From Drosophila persimilis (lineage: Eukaryota > Arthropoda > Insecta > Diptera > Drosophilidae): a DNA stretch of 64,000 bases. Numbering within the stretch: the first letter of the stretch is position 1; each line of letters begins with the position of its first letter. A program made the position numbers and the translations under genes. The stretch spans positions 1-64,000 of the forward strand of contig NW_020825393.1 in assembly GCF_003286085.1 (NCBI RefSeq), read 5' to 3'. The notes below the pieces were generated by a model. That model had not been told where the DNA came from. It was given only the letters and a program-made list of their open reading frames with translations, and did no database searches. Shown in pieces: positions 1 through 10,332 of the stretch.

Positions 1-918
1 TAAGGGGGTCAAGTGTCGTCAATTGTTGTTGTTTATATTGTCATTTCTTTGCTGCTGCTGCTGTTGCTGGTCATTATTTGTTGCATCTCTCTTTTTGGCT
101 TGTGTGAATGTATGTGTACGTTTTGGTTTTTGTTTCGATGCGTTTGGCGGCAAACGTTTGTTGGGCTTTAGAATAGCGGCTGGCGAGAGAGCGCAGGCGT
201 CACTCAGTCCTGGATTTGATTGCAATGCCTGGTCGCTGGCTGTTTGGCGCGAACTCAAAGGGGCTTGGCACTTGTTGTTGTGCGAATTGATGTGCTCGTT
301 AGTAAGAGCGAGAGTGCCGCTATTTCGGCCTGCCTTTGCGGTTTTTGGCGGCGTCCCTGCCTGACTGTGTGTTAGTGTGTGGGTGATGACGTCATTTCTG
401 GCTAGGATTGTCGGCTCAATTTGATCGCGGAGGCCCCTGTCCCTGAAGCGTCGGTCGAATTCGACCACCGTCCTCTCGAGTGAGCTCACTGGGGAGTCCA
501 TCTCCGCAGCTTCGCATCCCCCTCGGAGTCGAGCATCGACTCGTAGTGGGACCGACCATGGGCTTGGTGGGACACATCAGGGTCAGAGGAATGGGACACG
601 AGCACCTCACCGCCCACGGCAGATGTCTGTGTAGCCGGATTGTCCATGGGGAGCGTCGTCAGATTTGGAGCAAACTCATACTGGCCTGGTCCAGTGCGTC
701 AATGATGATTGGTTTTCCTCATCTTTATGGTCTGCAGCTGGGTTCTGCTGCGGTGGTCGAGATGTTGGGAAAAATGGCTTCCACTTTCACTGTCGTCGGC
801 CCTATTATTGTTGTATATATTGTTTGTATTGGCACAATTGTTAATTAATTAATGTTCTTAGTCCCGATCAAACATATATTTATATCCACGCACTATGCCC
901 GACAAAACACAAACAAAA
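1..918 (-). pseudogene. gag N-terminal fragment, copy 1
   Basis: This is the 5' half of a retrotransposon gag read on the minus strand. The longest open piece is 501-19 (160 residues, polyQ/polyN at its end). It shares the SLERTVVEFDRRF block with the copies at 16.0-16.7k, 20.2k and 38.5-39.3k. The part that should hold the start (about 500-720) has several small indels compared with the intact reading at 16674-16024, so this copy is broken. Its 5' leader (about 850-918) abuts the hairpin end of a DINE copy. The assignment to gag is inferred from the order N-half then zinc-knuckle half seen at 20.1-23.9k. The N-half has no recognisable domain by itself. Confidence 0.6.
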
Positions 919-1500
919 CGAGGGGAACGTGTGAGTTGCTGCGGGACACCGCAACTCTACGGTTATACCCGATACTAAGTCAGTATGGCTCTCCTCCGGC
1001 AGACGCCGCTAATATTTAACGACACGACAAAGAGTGCGTGCGAGAGAGACAGAAAATCAGTCTGAGCGTGACGTCGGGCGCTGCGTAGCCACTGCAAATT
1101 GATTTCTTCCTTATGGCTATAAAAATGATCTGATCTGATCCAGATTCAGCAATCTGATAGATATGGTCATTATCTATGATTCTGCGTTTTTAGTTTTCTC
1201 GAATCTGCAATATTGTGGATGCAACAGATTCTCGTCCTTTGTGGGGGCGGAAGGGGGTGGGGCGAAATTCTGAGATATACGTTTTATAGTGACATCTTAA
1301 AGGAGTGTGTGTACCAAATTTGGTTACTCTAGCCTTAATAGTCTCTGAGATTTGTGGTTGCCTCAGATTTTCGTCCTTTGCGGGGGCGGAAGGGGGTGTG
1401 GCGAAATTTGGACACGAAACGGTCAAGGTCCGATATCACAGGAGTGTGGATACCAAATTTGGTTGCTCTGGCTCTTATAGGTTCTGAGATCCTTGAACTG
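919..1500 (+). repeat. DINE-1/HINE-like element, copy D1 (3' truncated)
   Basis: It begins with the hairpin end (gagttgc stem, gcaactc partner) and the subterminal motif ttatacccgata, then runs through two of the three internal GGGGGCGGAAG repeats. It stops at 1500, where sequence of the antisense exon unit starts. The GTCY microsatellite and the far terminus are missing. Confidence 0.75.
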
Positions 1501-1974
1501 CTGGTCCGGACACCCAGGATGCACTGTCGATGGAGATGGCGCGCTGGCCAGTGTCGTCTGTAGTGGCTGGCCTCGTTGGATTGCTGCCGTTTTGTGATGA
1601 TGGCGTGACGTCACGGCCATCAGTTGGCGGCAGCATAATCGGAGCCTCCAGATTGGGCACAACTTGCAACAAAATGTTGCGGTTAGTGGCGAGCCAGCTT
1701 CTGGAGAGGTTTGATCTGTATGTGTAGTGGCAGGTAAGTGTGATTAGTGAGAGTATTGGCTATTTTGTGTTGATGCGTGAATTGATGATTTTTCTTCTTT
1801 TTTCAGTGGCAGCCTGTGGACCTGTATGTTGTTGGCGACGGCGATATGGACTCCAAATTTCGCCCATTTGGCAGGAAAAGGGTGGCGAAATTGACGTGGC
1901 AGCTGCTGGAGGGGCAGCTCTGTCGGTGGACTGGCAGGTAAGTATGTTTTATGTGTATTTTGACAATTTTGCGT
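1501..1974 (+). other. Antisense exon-intron unit fragment, copy 1
   Basis: This holds the end of exon-like block E1 (1501-1733), a 73-bp intron-like segment (1734-1806, gtaagt at the donor, pyrimidine tract and cag at the acceptor), and exon-like block E2 (1807-1937, 131 bp) followed by another gtaagt. The sequence resumes at 15090 after the inserted LTR element. It is the same sequence as 17969-19140. No known domain is recognised. Confidence 0.55.
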
Positions 1975-4848
1975 TGTAAGGAAGCGATCCTGGGCTGGGG
2001 TACATATCTCAGTCTACTCCAGGGTCGAAATTACAGCAATATTTATAATTTGCCGGGACTCCGAGTTCGGGGCCGTCGACGGGACAGGGAGGCAATCCCC
2101 AGACAGGAGCGACCGAGAGGAAAGGGAACAGTACGGGGCGTGGCAGTGGCAATCGCCGGACAGCGCTTACGTGGCCCTGTCGGACTAAGAATTACTACGA
2201 GGGTCGGAGATATCGACAGGCATCGCCGAGAGGGCTTAGGCAATCGCCGGACAGCGCTCTCGGGATCCCGTCGAACTAAGAACTACTACGAAGGTCGTTG
2301 CTATGCGGGGAAACCAACATGTATCACCGAGAGTGTCTAGGCCATCGCCGGATAACACTCACGGGACCTTGTCGGACTAAAAATCGCTACGAAGGTCTTT
2401 GCTATGCGGGGATACCGACAAATACCACCGCGAGTACCTAGGCTATCGCCGGACAGCACTCACGGGGGCCCCGTCGGACTAAGAATTACTACGAGGGTCG
2501 GAGATATCGGCAAGCATCGCCGGGAGGGCTTAGGCAATCGCCGGATAGCGCCCCCGGGATCCTGTCGAACTAAGAACTACTACGAAGGTCTTTGCTATGC
2601 GGGGATACCGACAAATACCACCGCGAGTACCTAGGCTATCGCCGGACAGCACTCGCGGGGGCTCCGTCGGACTAAGAATTACTACGAGGGTCGGAGATAT
2701 CGGCAAGCATCGCCGGGAGGGCTTAGGCAATCGCCGGATAGCGCTCCCGGGATCCTGTCGAACTAAGAACTACTACGGGGCCGGAGGTATCGACAAGCGT
2801 CGCCGAGGGCACCTAGGCAATCGCCGGATGGTACTCACGGGAAACTGTCGAACTAAGAATTGCTACGGGGTCGGAGACATCGACGAGCATCGCCGAGGGT
2901 GCCTAGGCAATCGCCGGATAGCACTCACGGGACACTGTCGAACTAAGGATTGCTACGGGGGTCGGAGACACCGACAAGCGTTGCCGAGGGTGCCTAGGCA
3001 ATCGCCGGATAGCACTTACGGGACGCTGTCGAACTAAGAATTACTACGGGGGGTCGGGGATATCGCCAAGCGTCGCCGAGAGTGCCTAGGCAGTCGCCGG
3101 ATAGCACTTACGGGACGCTGTCGAACTAAGAATCACTACGAATACGGGGATACCGACGCATATCGCCGAGAGTACCTAGGCAATCGCCGGATAGCACTCA
3201 CGGGACACTATCAGACTAAACGTTACCGCGAAAGTCTTTATCATACAGGGCAGGCATCGCCGAGAGGGCTTAGGCAATCGCCGGACAGCGCCTTCGGGAC
3301 CCTGGGAACTACTGGGGTACTGCGGGGTCACAAACTACTGGAGGGAATCATGCGGGGGGAACGCCAACAGTTGTTACCGAGAACGCCTAGGCAATCGCCG
3401 GACAGCGGTCTCAGGATCCTGTTGGGCTACGAACTACTGGGGGAATCACGCGGGGGTCCCGACGGGCATCCGGAGCGAATACGGATCACCACGTGGGTGT
3501 AGCCAAAGAGGGAGACTCGGGCAAGAGGCGTGGGGAAGGGCGGGGAAGATGAAGCCCCGGGCATTCAGGTTCCCTAGCATATAGATTGTTGGTGACCAGG
3601 CTATGTTTTCGTTATATTCGTTACATTTCACTTTATTCTTCTTTGGTTCCCTACCTATCGCACCGCTCAGCAGCCCGCATGCACGTCTTGAGACTCGCTT
3701 ACCCCTCTACTCCCACGCTTGTGCTTGTCGAAAGCCTCCTCTTTTCCCCGGGATTGCAGCGCCGGTGCAGGATCCCGCCTCCGTAAACGTAGTGTCGATG
3801 CCGGATCCTTCGCGCACTGCTGATCGCGTTAATTTCGAAGTAGTCCGCCACGTGTGTTCCTTTTCTTTTCGCGCGCCACTCAGATTTTTTCTTCCGTCAA
3901 CGCGTCCGATTCCTACGACTGCCTCTCCTCTAACTGCCTTCCTTTTCACGTTTTCCCAGCCTCAGAGCCGGCGTTCTGCTGGCTCTGCCGATCCAGCGTC
4001 GGCGTGGGCGGCTAGCGTCGTTATTTCCCCTCTCTTTTGGCGTCTGTAGCTGCGCCGGTGACTTTCGCCTCTCTTTTCCACTGCTGGGGCGTCGTTGCTG
4101 GATTTGATTGCTGTTCTCAGCGGCCCTCTTCTGCCGCTGCTGCGTTGATGCTGTCGGCTTGTCTTGTCAGCGCTTCTCCTCGGCCGCTGCTGCGTCGATG
4201 CTGTTGGCTTATCTTGTCAGCGCCTTCCGCTCTGCCGTGGCTGCGTCGATGCCGGCGGCTCGCTGGATCCCGTTGTTTTCCTCGTCTCTCTTTGGCCGCT
4301 GCAGCGTCGTTGTTGTTGGGTTATCTTGTCGATGCTTCCCTCTCTGCCTGTTGCTGCGTCGATGCCGGCGGCTCGCTGGATCCCGTCGTTTTCCTCGTCT
4401 CTCTTTGGCCGCTGCTGCGTCGTTGTTGTTGGGTTATTTTGTCGATGCTTCCCTCTCTGCCTGTTGCTGCGTCGATGCCGGCGGCTCGCTGGATCCCGTT
4501 GTTTTCCTCGTCTCTCTTTGGCCGCTGCCGCGTCGTTGTTGTTGGGTCTTGGTTCTGGAAAGCCAGTGGCGTCCGCCGTGATCGCGACTCGCCCCCCTTT
4601 TAAGAAAATAGCAAGCTACGTGGGGCTTAGAGACCCCTCGGGCCGTATAATAAAAAATTAATAACAAGTGGCCTTCGTGGCCTTCCCCCCTCCCCCTTAA
4701 CCTAAAACTGAACAGTCAATGCTTAAACCTAGAAAATAAAAAGTCAAAAATCTTAATTCCAATGAAATAATTTCGGGTCCCTCCAGTGGGAAAATGCCGG
4801 CAAGATGATGGGTGGAAAAAATGTGGGTGGAGCGTACGCTCCCTCACA
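1975..4848 (-). repeat. 3' LTR of the Ulysses-like element (2874 bp)
   Basis: It starts tgtaaggaagcg and ends ccctcaca, like its partner at 12848-15089, but is 632 bp longer. About 2080-3440 is a tandem array of roughly 91-bp units (motif gccgga..gctacg..ggtcgg..cctaggcaat). About 4200-4560 holds three copies of a 113-bp unit containing ggcggctcgctggatcc. Apart from copy number the LTRs differ by only scattered substitutions, for example at 3483 and 13953. The many ORFs seen here are translations of the tandem arrays, not genes. Confidence 0.85.
2080..3440. repeat. LTR tandem array, about 91-bp unit
   Basis: Roughly a dozen or more diverged units, each with an ATCGCCGGA start, an ACTACG/GCTACG block and a CCTAGGCAAT end. 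The partner array in the other LTR (about 12950-13900) has about four to five fewer units. Confidence 0.8.
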
Positions 4849-5776
4849 CCCCCTCCATACTTCGGGGGTGCCGAAGAGTGACTGTGACAGCCCGGCTACG
4901 GGTAATTTTGACGCGAAAGCAGGTGCCGTCGTGGACCTCCAGTCGCCGGACTCCCAGTCGGTAGGCTCGATCGCGTAAGAACACGGTGATGTTGGATATG
5001 AGGTCCCGGGGCAACCGCCGCCCTGGCGCGTTGGTCCGCCATTCGGGGGGAGCCTCTGCCCATTCGGGGTCGTCCTGCACAGCGGCTACCGTAGGGTGGA
5101 GTCGGAGGATTTGCAGCAGGTCGGCCATCTCGCCATACTCCAGCGGGAGGCTCTCTTCGGAGCCGAAGTCGCGTACTTCCTCATCGGGACGTTGTGGGGG
5201 TAGTCCGGCGTGGGCGGCAAAGAGGGGGGGCGGGATGTCAGCTGACCCCGATGGGTGGGCTGGTGCCCAATGCTGGTTCGCTTGTGGCGCGAAGTCCAGG
5301 TTCATGAGGGACCCGGAATCGGACCCTCCGTCGTCGCGTTGGGGTCCTGCTCCTTCCCCTGCATCGCTCGCGTTAGACACGTCAGAGTAGTGTGGCCCAG
5401 CACCATCACCGGATTCGTCCTCGTTGCGTACAGCTGGAGGGGTGACTACTCGACCTTGACCGGCCAGGTCCCACTCGGCCCAAAGGGGCGAGTCCCATTC
5501 GCTTCCGCGAGCCACTGGGTGTCCGCTCCCTTCGAACTGCAGCGTGGACGCCAGGCTTGGAGCGTCGCGCAGGATCGTCTCGTGCTCGTCGGTGTCCGTG
5601 GTCGCATTGTCGTCGTCTATGGCAGCCCCGTAACTCCCGAGCCAAAGGCGATTCAGGGCGGCGACGTCGCGATTGAGCGCCGAGCGGACACCTGCGGTTG
5701 CGAAGCGACCATCGGGCTCCACTTCCTCTTCGGCATCGGTCCGCGGGTCGTGTGTTTGTTGCCATTGTATCACCAT
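4844..5776 (-). CDS. Third ORF of the Ulysses-like element, unknown function
   Basis: This ORF has 310 codons, lies after integrase, and its stop falls 5 bases inside the 3' LTR. The N-half is acidic and probably disordered, with runs such as DDDNATTDTDEHE. The C-terminal ~90 residues are ordered-looking and basic. It has no signal peptide or membrane segment, so it does not look like Env. Its C-terminal block APPEWRTN..RRLPRDL resembles APPDWVTN..RALPTSL in the 3' ORF of the second LTR element at 62249-63058, also placed next to an LTR. It may be an accessory or regulatory protein of this retroelement group; the function is unknown. The first in-frame ATG was not checked against a transcript. 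Confidence 0.6.
   Translation of the reverse strand: MVIQWQQTHDPRTDAEEEVEPDGRFATAGVRSALNRDVAALNRLWLGSYGAAIDDDNATTDTDEHETILRDAPSLASTLQFEGSGHPVARGSEWDSPLWAEWDLAGQGRVVTPPAVRNEDESGDGAGPHYSDVSNASDAGEGAGPQRDDGGSDSGSLMNLDFAPQANQHWAPAHPSGSADIPPPLFAAHAGLPPQRPDEEVRDFGSEESLPLEYGEMADLLQILRLHPTVAAVQDDPEWAEAPPEWRTNAPGRRLPRDLISNITVFLRDRAYRLGVRRLEVHDGTCFRVKITRSRAVTVTLRHPRSMEGV
4849..4858 (-). promoter_or_regulatory. Polypurine tract of the Ulysses-like element
   Basis: On the minus strand the bases just before the 3' LTR read ggagggggtg, a purine-rich plus-strand primer expected at this place in LTR elements. Confidence 0.6.
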
Positions 5777-6071
5777 TTGCCCCTAGGGGCCGAGCTTGCC
5801 TTCCATCTCTTAGACGCTTCATGTCTTCTGTCGATTCTAGGGAGAAAATGCCTGTCGGTTAGAACCTGCCTGTCTTAACTAGAAGTATTAATACCCTCCC
5901 CCTATCCTGCTTGAGCGGTGCGAGTAAGAAGATGTTTACATTGGATGTAGTACTTATCTAATCCCATAAGGGGATGTATACGTAGCTTACGGTTTCGTGG
6001 GTCGCGCCCCTTACGGGGCGAGGACGTTACGGTAGCGCGCTACCGCAAGTGGCCCTTACGAAGTCGGCAAG
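5777..6071. other. Spacer between integrase and third ORF
   Basis: About 300 bp with no gene. Part could be the promoter or splice acceptor for the downstream ORF, but I see no clear signal. Confidence 0.4.
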
Positions 6072-8798
6072 TCATTCGGGTCTCTCCAGCGTCGTCGGGT
6101 CCTCCTCGGGGTGTTCCACTCCGTGGAAGGCCTTTAAGTCGGCTAAACTCGCTGTTTTCCTTTGTTTGCCTTGTTGAATCTGTAGTCGAACTATGTTGGG
6201 AGATAAGAATCGGGTTACCTTGTACGGCCCGTCGTACTTAGGGGCCAACTTGGCCGCGAAACCGTCGGCGGCTTTGGATAGGTGATGCTGCCGAAGGAGG
6301 ACTAGGGCTTCGGGTCGCCACTCGCGCCGTCGGAGGTCGTATGTTCTCTTCTGCTCTTGGGATGCCCGTTGGGTGTTCTCCTGTACGACCTTGAATACTT
6401 CCTGCAGTCGTGTCGCCTTCCCGTGAGCAGGCTCTGGTTCATTTCCTAATCCTGGGGTCACTTCGTCGTACAAGGCTCCTGGTAGCCTTGGTTCTCGTCC
6501 GAGTACCAAAAAGGCCGGGCTGAAGCCCGTGGTGTCCGACGTGCTGCTGTTTATGGCCAAGCTTAACTCGGGGAGGAGATCGTCCCAGGTCCGTTGGTCT
6601 CCGTCGGCGTATTGTGCAATCATTGCCTTGATGGTCCGGTTTGCCCTCTCCGTCGGGTTTTGCTGAGGGGTATACGGCGCGGTGTGCTCGAGTTCCATTC
6701 CCGCCAACTCGCAGAATTTCCGGAAGGACCGACTAGTGAATTGTGTTCCGTTGTCGCACACAAACTTCCACGGGACCCCGAATCGGCAGAGTATCCTCTC
6801 TCGGAACGCCTTCTCCAAGTGGGCGGTTGTGGCTTTCCGGAGTGGCACAAGTTCCACCCATTTGCAGAATGAGTCGAAGAACACGAGGAGCATCGTGTTG
6901 CCGTGCGTTGAGCGGGGTAGTGGGCCTACGAAGTCCGCGCAAAGGATGTCGAACGGACCCTTAGCCTGGCGCGTATACATGTGACCTGCGGGTTTGTTCT
7001 GGCTCACCTTAAACTTTTGGCAGCTTTCGCAATGTTTCACGTATCGGGCCACGTCCCTGTAGAGTCCTGGCCAATAATATCGTTGGGTTACCCGAGTGGC
7101 GGTCTTCCGTATTCCTAAGTGTCCGGCGGTCGGGTGATCGTGGCATTCTTCTAACACTCGTCTACGATGGCCACTGGCGACGCATAATTTCCACTGGTGA
7201 GATTCTTCTTCGATTGGTCGGTGTCCAGGCTGCCGGTAGATCTGTCCGTTCTCGATTATAAATTCTCTGCATTCCTCGGGTCGTGCCTGGATACGTTTGA
7301 GCAACCTTTGTATCCAGGGGCAGGTGGGCAGGTCTTCTAGGGTTCGCTGTATGGTGTCGATAGGTTGCCGGGAAAGAGCGTCTGCTACGATGTTCTGGCT
7401 TCCGCGTCGGTAAAGCACGTCAAAGCGATACTGTTGAAGTTCCAGAGCCCAACGAGCGATGCGACCGGTCGGGTTATTGATCGAGTTTAACCACTTCAAA
7501 GCGAGATGGTCGGTGATGACGTCGAAGTGGTAACCCTCCAGGTTGCATCGTAATTTCCTGATGGCCCAGACGATGGCTAAGCATTCCTTTTCCGTGGCCG
7601 AGTAGTTTTCTTCTGCTTTCAAGAGCCTTCGGCTAGCGTAGGCTATGACCCTCTCCTCTCCGCGGATCTGTTGCGTCAGGACTGCCCCTAGACCGTAGGC
7701 GCTTGCGTCAGTTTGTAGAGCGAACCTCTCCGTGAAATCCGGGCAGGCTAAGACGGGTGCTTGGGTTAACTTCTCCTTCAACTCCTCGAAAGCGGCCTGC
7801 TGTTCGTCACTCCAGATCCACCTTTTCTCCTTCTTCAAGAGGCTAGTCATGGGTTGTACAATCGCCGCGAAGTTTGGGACAAACCTCCGGTACCACGATG
7901 CCATTCCTAGGCAGCGTCGAAGCTCCTTTATCGAACTTGGTGGGGCCAACTTCCGGACGGCGACGATCTTATCTGGGTCGGTGTGTATACCCCGCTCACT
8001 AATGACATGTCCCAGATATACGATGCTTTTCTGGAAAAAGCTGCATTTCTTTTGGTTTTATCTTAGATTGGCTTCCCGTAGTCTTCGGAAAACCTCTCGC
8101 AGATGGTCGACGTGTTCTTCCAGTGCCGCTCCGATGACAATGATGTCGTCGAGGTCAGCAAAGGCGTTGGGTTCCATCTGTGGTCCGATGACGCTGTCCA
8201 AGGCTCGCTGGAACGTAGCCGATGCTGAGTGTAGTCCGAACGGCATCACCTTCCAATGGAAGAGTCCTCGGCCCGGAACGGTGAAGGCGGTGCATTCTCG
8301 GCTCCCCTCGGCCATAGGGATCTGCCAATACCCGTTCTTGAGGTCCAACGTCGAGATGTAACGCGCGTTACGGAGCCTCTCGATGATGTGGTTGATCCTG
8401 GGCAACGGGTAGGCGTCGGGTATCGATTGCGCGTTGAGCTGTCGGTAGTCTACGCACATCCGCATCTCGCCTGTCTTCTTTCCCACCAGTACGATGGGTG
8501 CGCTGTGTGGGCTTTTTGAAGCTTCTATCCGCCCGTCTTGCAGCAACTCGTCGACCTGAGCATTGATGATTTTCTGCATGGCCGGATTCTTGGGGAAGTA
8601 CCTCTGCTTTATCGGCTTGTCGTCCTTTAGGGTGATGGTATGCTCGGCTATGTGAGACACGCCCTTCAATCCCTCGAACTTGGCCAATTCTCGCTTCAAG
8701 AACTCGGCTACCCACGGCGGGAGGGGTGGTTCGATGATGGGGGCTGTCGGTGGCGAGATTTCTTCGAGCGGGGCACACGTTATGACGGCGAGGTTCAC
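6072..8798 (-). pseudogene. pol: pol: reverse transcriptase, RNase H, integrase (one in-frame stop)
   Basis: One frame runs from 8798 to 6072 with a single TAA at 8060-8058, just after the RT palm. The first part (246 residues) carries RT fingers and palm (KKTGEMRMCVDYRQLN, STLDLKNGYWQI). The active site reads DLDD where YLDD is expected; codon GAC at 8156-8154 replaces tyrosine. After the stop come the rest of the RT, RNase H (QTDASAYGLGA, TEKECLAIVWAI, TDHLALKWL, VADALSR), the integrase HHCC finger (H..H..CESC), and an intact DD35E core (CADFVGP, CDNGTQF, NPTERANR). The frame differs from the protease ORF upstream, so either a programmed frameshift or decay joins them. The first start shown is GTG, so the true N-terminus is uncertain. 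Confidence 0.88.
8154..8156 (-). other. RT active-site change Y to D
   Basis: The residues read ADLDD; gypsy-type RTs have [YF]xDD here. One base (T to G, coding strand) explains it. Loss of the aromatic residue is expected to harm RT activity. Confidence 0.7.
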
Positions 8799-8934
8799 GG
8801 TGATAGAGTTAGTCGAGTCTGACCTTCGAAAAGGGTGGCGTTGTCGACCGGCCGCGGCATCGGCTAAAGGGGCGAGTTGATAATCCGTTGGGGGGTTAGA
8901 CGCGAGGTGGTCTACCTCGACCCGTCCATGTCCT

Positions 8935-10236
8935 TCAGGGCCGTCGTCTTCCAGGCGGGTCGTGTTGTGGAGCGAGGCTGGTTTCCTGCGGGGTCATTTG
9001 CACTGGCTGCGCCGCACGGCTGGGCATGTCTGATTTGGCTCGCGTCGATCGGGTTGTATTTTTAGCGCCGCCGGGTCCGTCTCGGTCGGGGCTTTGATGC
9101 GTTGTCCTTGTATCGTTGCTGGGTCTGGCGTGGTCGAAGCTTAGAAGCGTTGTCCTTGTATTGCGGCTGGGTCTGGCGTGGTCGAAACTTGGAAGCGTTG
9201 TCCTGATGTCACTTCGGGTTCTGGCGTGGTCGAGGCTTAGAAGCGTTGTCCTGTTAGGGATACTCTGGGTGGTTTTCGAGGCAGACGGACTGGCCCTGGG
9301 TGCGTCCAGCGGTGTCGCAGTCGTCTCCGGCGTGGTTTCGTTACTCTGGGTGTTCTTCGGGGCGGACGGACTGGCCCTGGGTGTGTCCAGCGGTGTCGCA
9401 GTCGTCTCTGTCGTAGCTTCGTTGATGATTCTGGCGTTGTCGTATCGAATCGTGGGTTGGGTTCGGGTGGCGTTGCTGGGTCTGGCGTGTTCGCGATCCT
9501 GGTGCGTGGTCATGGTTACGTTGCTGGGTCTGGCGGGTTCGAGATTCTGGTGCGTTGCCACTGGTACATTGCTGGGTCTGGCGGGTTCGAGATTCTGGTG
9601 CGTTGTCACTGTTACGTTGCTGGGTCTGGCGGGGTTGGGATTCTGGTGCGTTGTCACTGGTACATGGCTGGATCTGGCGTGGTTGGGATTCAGGTGCGTT
9701 GTCACTGGTACATTGCTGGGTCTGGCGGGTTCGAGATTCTGGTGCGTTGGTTTCGTCCGGTGGGTCGCTGTTGGATTGGTCGAGGGGGTAGGAGCAGCGG
9801 ATGCCGTCGCTGGACGTTCGTCACTAAAAGTAACCATGCGGGGCCGAGTCGAGGATGATGTGGGGATCGGGTAGGTTTCCCGGATCGCCCGCTGGGTCAA
9901 CTGCAAGTACGCTCGGCCGCATTGTATTATGGTCTGGACGCCGCAAAGGAAATCGAGCCCCAGTATGATGTCGTCCACTACCATGGGTAGGACTAATAGA
10001 ATCACCCGCGTTTCCTGTTGATCCAGACGTACCTTGACCGAAACTGCTTGCGTCACCTCCTTTGCTGTACCGTCTGCCAGGCGGACGGTAGTCCTTATAT
10101 TCCGTGCGTTCCCTCCGGTACTTACTTCATGCGCCATGCGTTGACTGACGAACGACCGCGTCGCTCCTGTGTCGAGGGTAGCTGTGAGCGTTACTCCTTC
10201 GATGGTTACTAGCGCGGCGATCCTGCCTCCTTCCAA
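8935..10236 (-). CDS. Retropepsin-type protease with repetitive linker
   Basis: This is 433 codons. The first ~130 residues are an aspartic protease: LDTGATRSFV holds the catalytic DTG triad and ILGLDFL is the usual downstream block. The protease releases mature Gag and Pol proteins from the polyprotein. The remaining ~300 residues are a Thr/Pro/Asn-rich linker built of tandem coding repeats: a 16-residue unit (48 bp, THQNLEPARPSNV), a 15-residue unit (45 bp, SFDHARPS) and an ~84-bp unit present twice. It lies in the same frame as gag (stop 10335-10333, then 32 codons), so a Gag-Pro protein by stop readthrough is possible. The downstream RT is in a different frame. Confidence 0.8.
   Translation of the reverse strand: MEGGRIAALVTIEGVTLTATLDTGATRSFVSQRMAHEVSTGGNARNIRTTVRLADGTAKEVTQAVSVKVRLDQQETRVILLVLPMVVDDIILGLDFLCGVQTIIQCGRAYLQLTQRAIRETYPIPTSSSTRPRMVTFSDERPATASAAPTPSTNPTATHRTKPTHQNLEPARPSNVPVTTHLNPNHARSSHVPVTTHQNPNPARPSNVTVTTHQNLEPARPSNVPVATHQNLEPARPSNVTMTTHQDREHARPSNATRTQPTIRYDNARIINEATTETTATPLDTPRASPSAPKNTQSNETTPETTATPLDAPRASPSASKTTQSIPNRTTLLSLDHARTRSDIRTTLPSFDHARPSRNTRTTLLSFDHARPSNDTRTTHQSPDRDGPGGAKNTTRSTRAKSDMPSRAAQPVQMTPQETSLAPQHDPPGRRRP
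9115..9770. repeat. Coding minisatellites in the protease-RT linker
   Basis: Units of 45 bp (about 9115-9250), about 84 bp (9256-9425, two copies) and 48 bp (about 9470-9760). All are multiples of three and keep the frame. Confidence 0.8.
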
Positions 10237-10332
10237 ACTTAAGGGATGAGTTACTCCAGGGGGCCCTGGAGGTATGTCTCCGATCGGTTCCCTTACGAGC
10301 GGAGACTCGGTCCGTTTCCCGACTCGGACAGC

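Noticed and set aside
2043..3037. ORFs of 60-146 codons in the left LTR (and 12719-13686 in the right)
   Set aside because: They are translations of the 91-bp tandem units in several frames on both strands, with no domain.
4108..4581. Possible host gene between LTR features
   Set aside because: The sequence is inside the LTR, as shown by the identical frame of boundaries in the partner LTR.
4037..4661. ORFs of 157-188 codons rich in Leu/Ser/Arg
   Set aside because: They come from the 113-bp LTR repeats and are open in three frames; the right LTR has fewer repeats and shorter ORFs.
9116..9874. Plus-strand ORF of 252 codons, Leu/Val/Trp rich
   Set aside because: Antisense shadow of the repetitive protease-RT linker.
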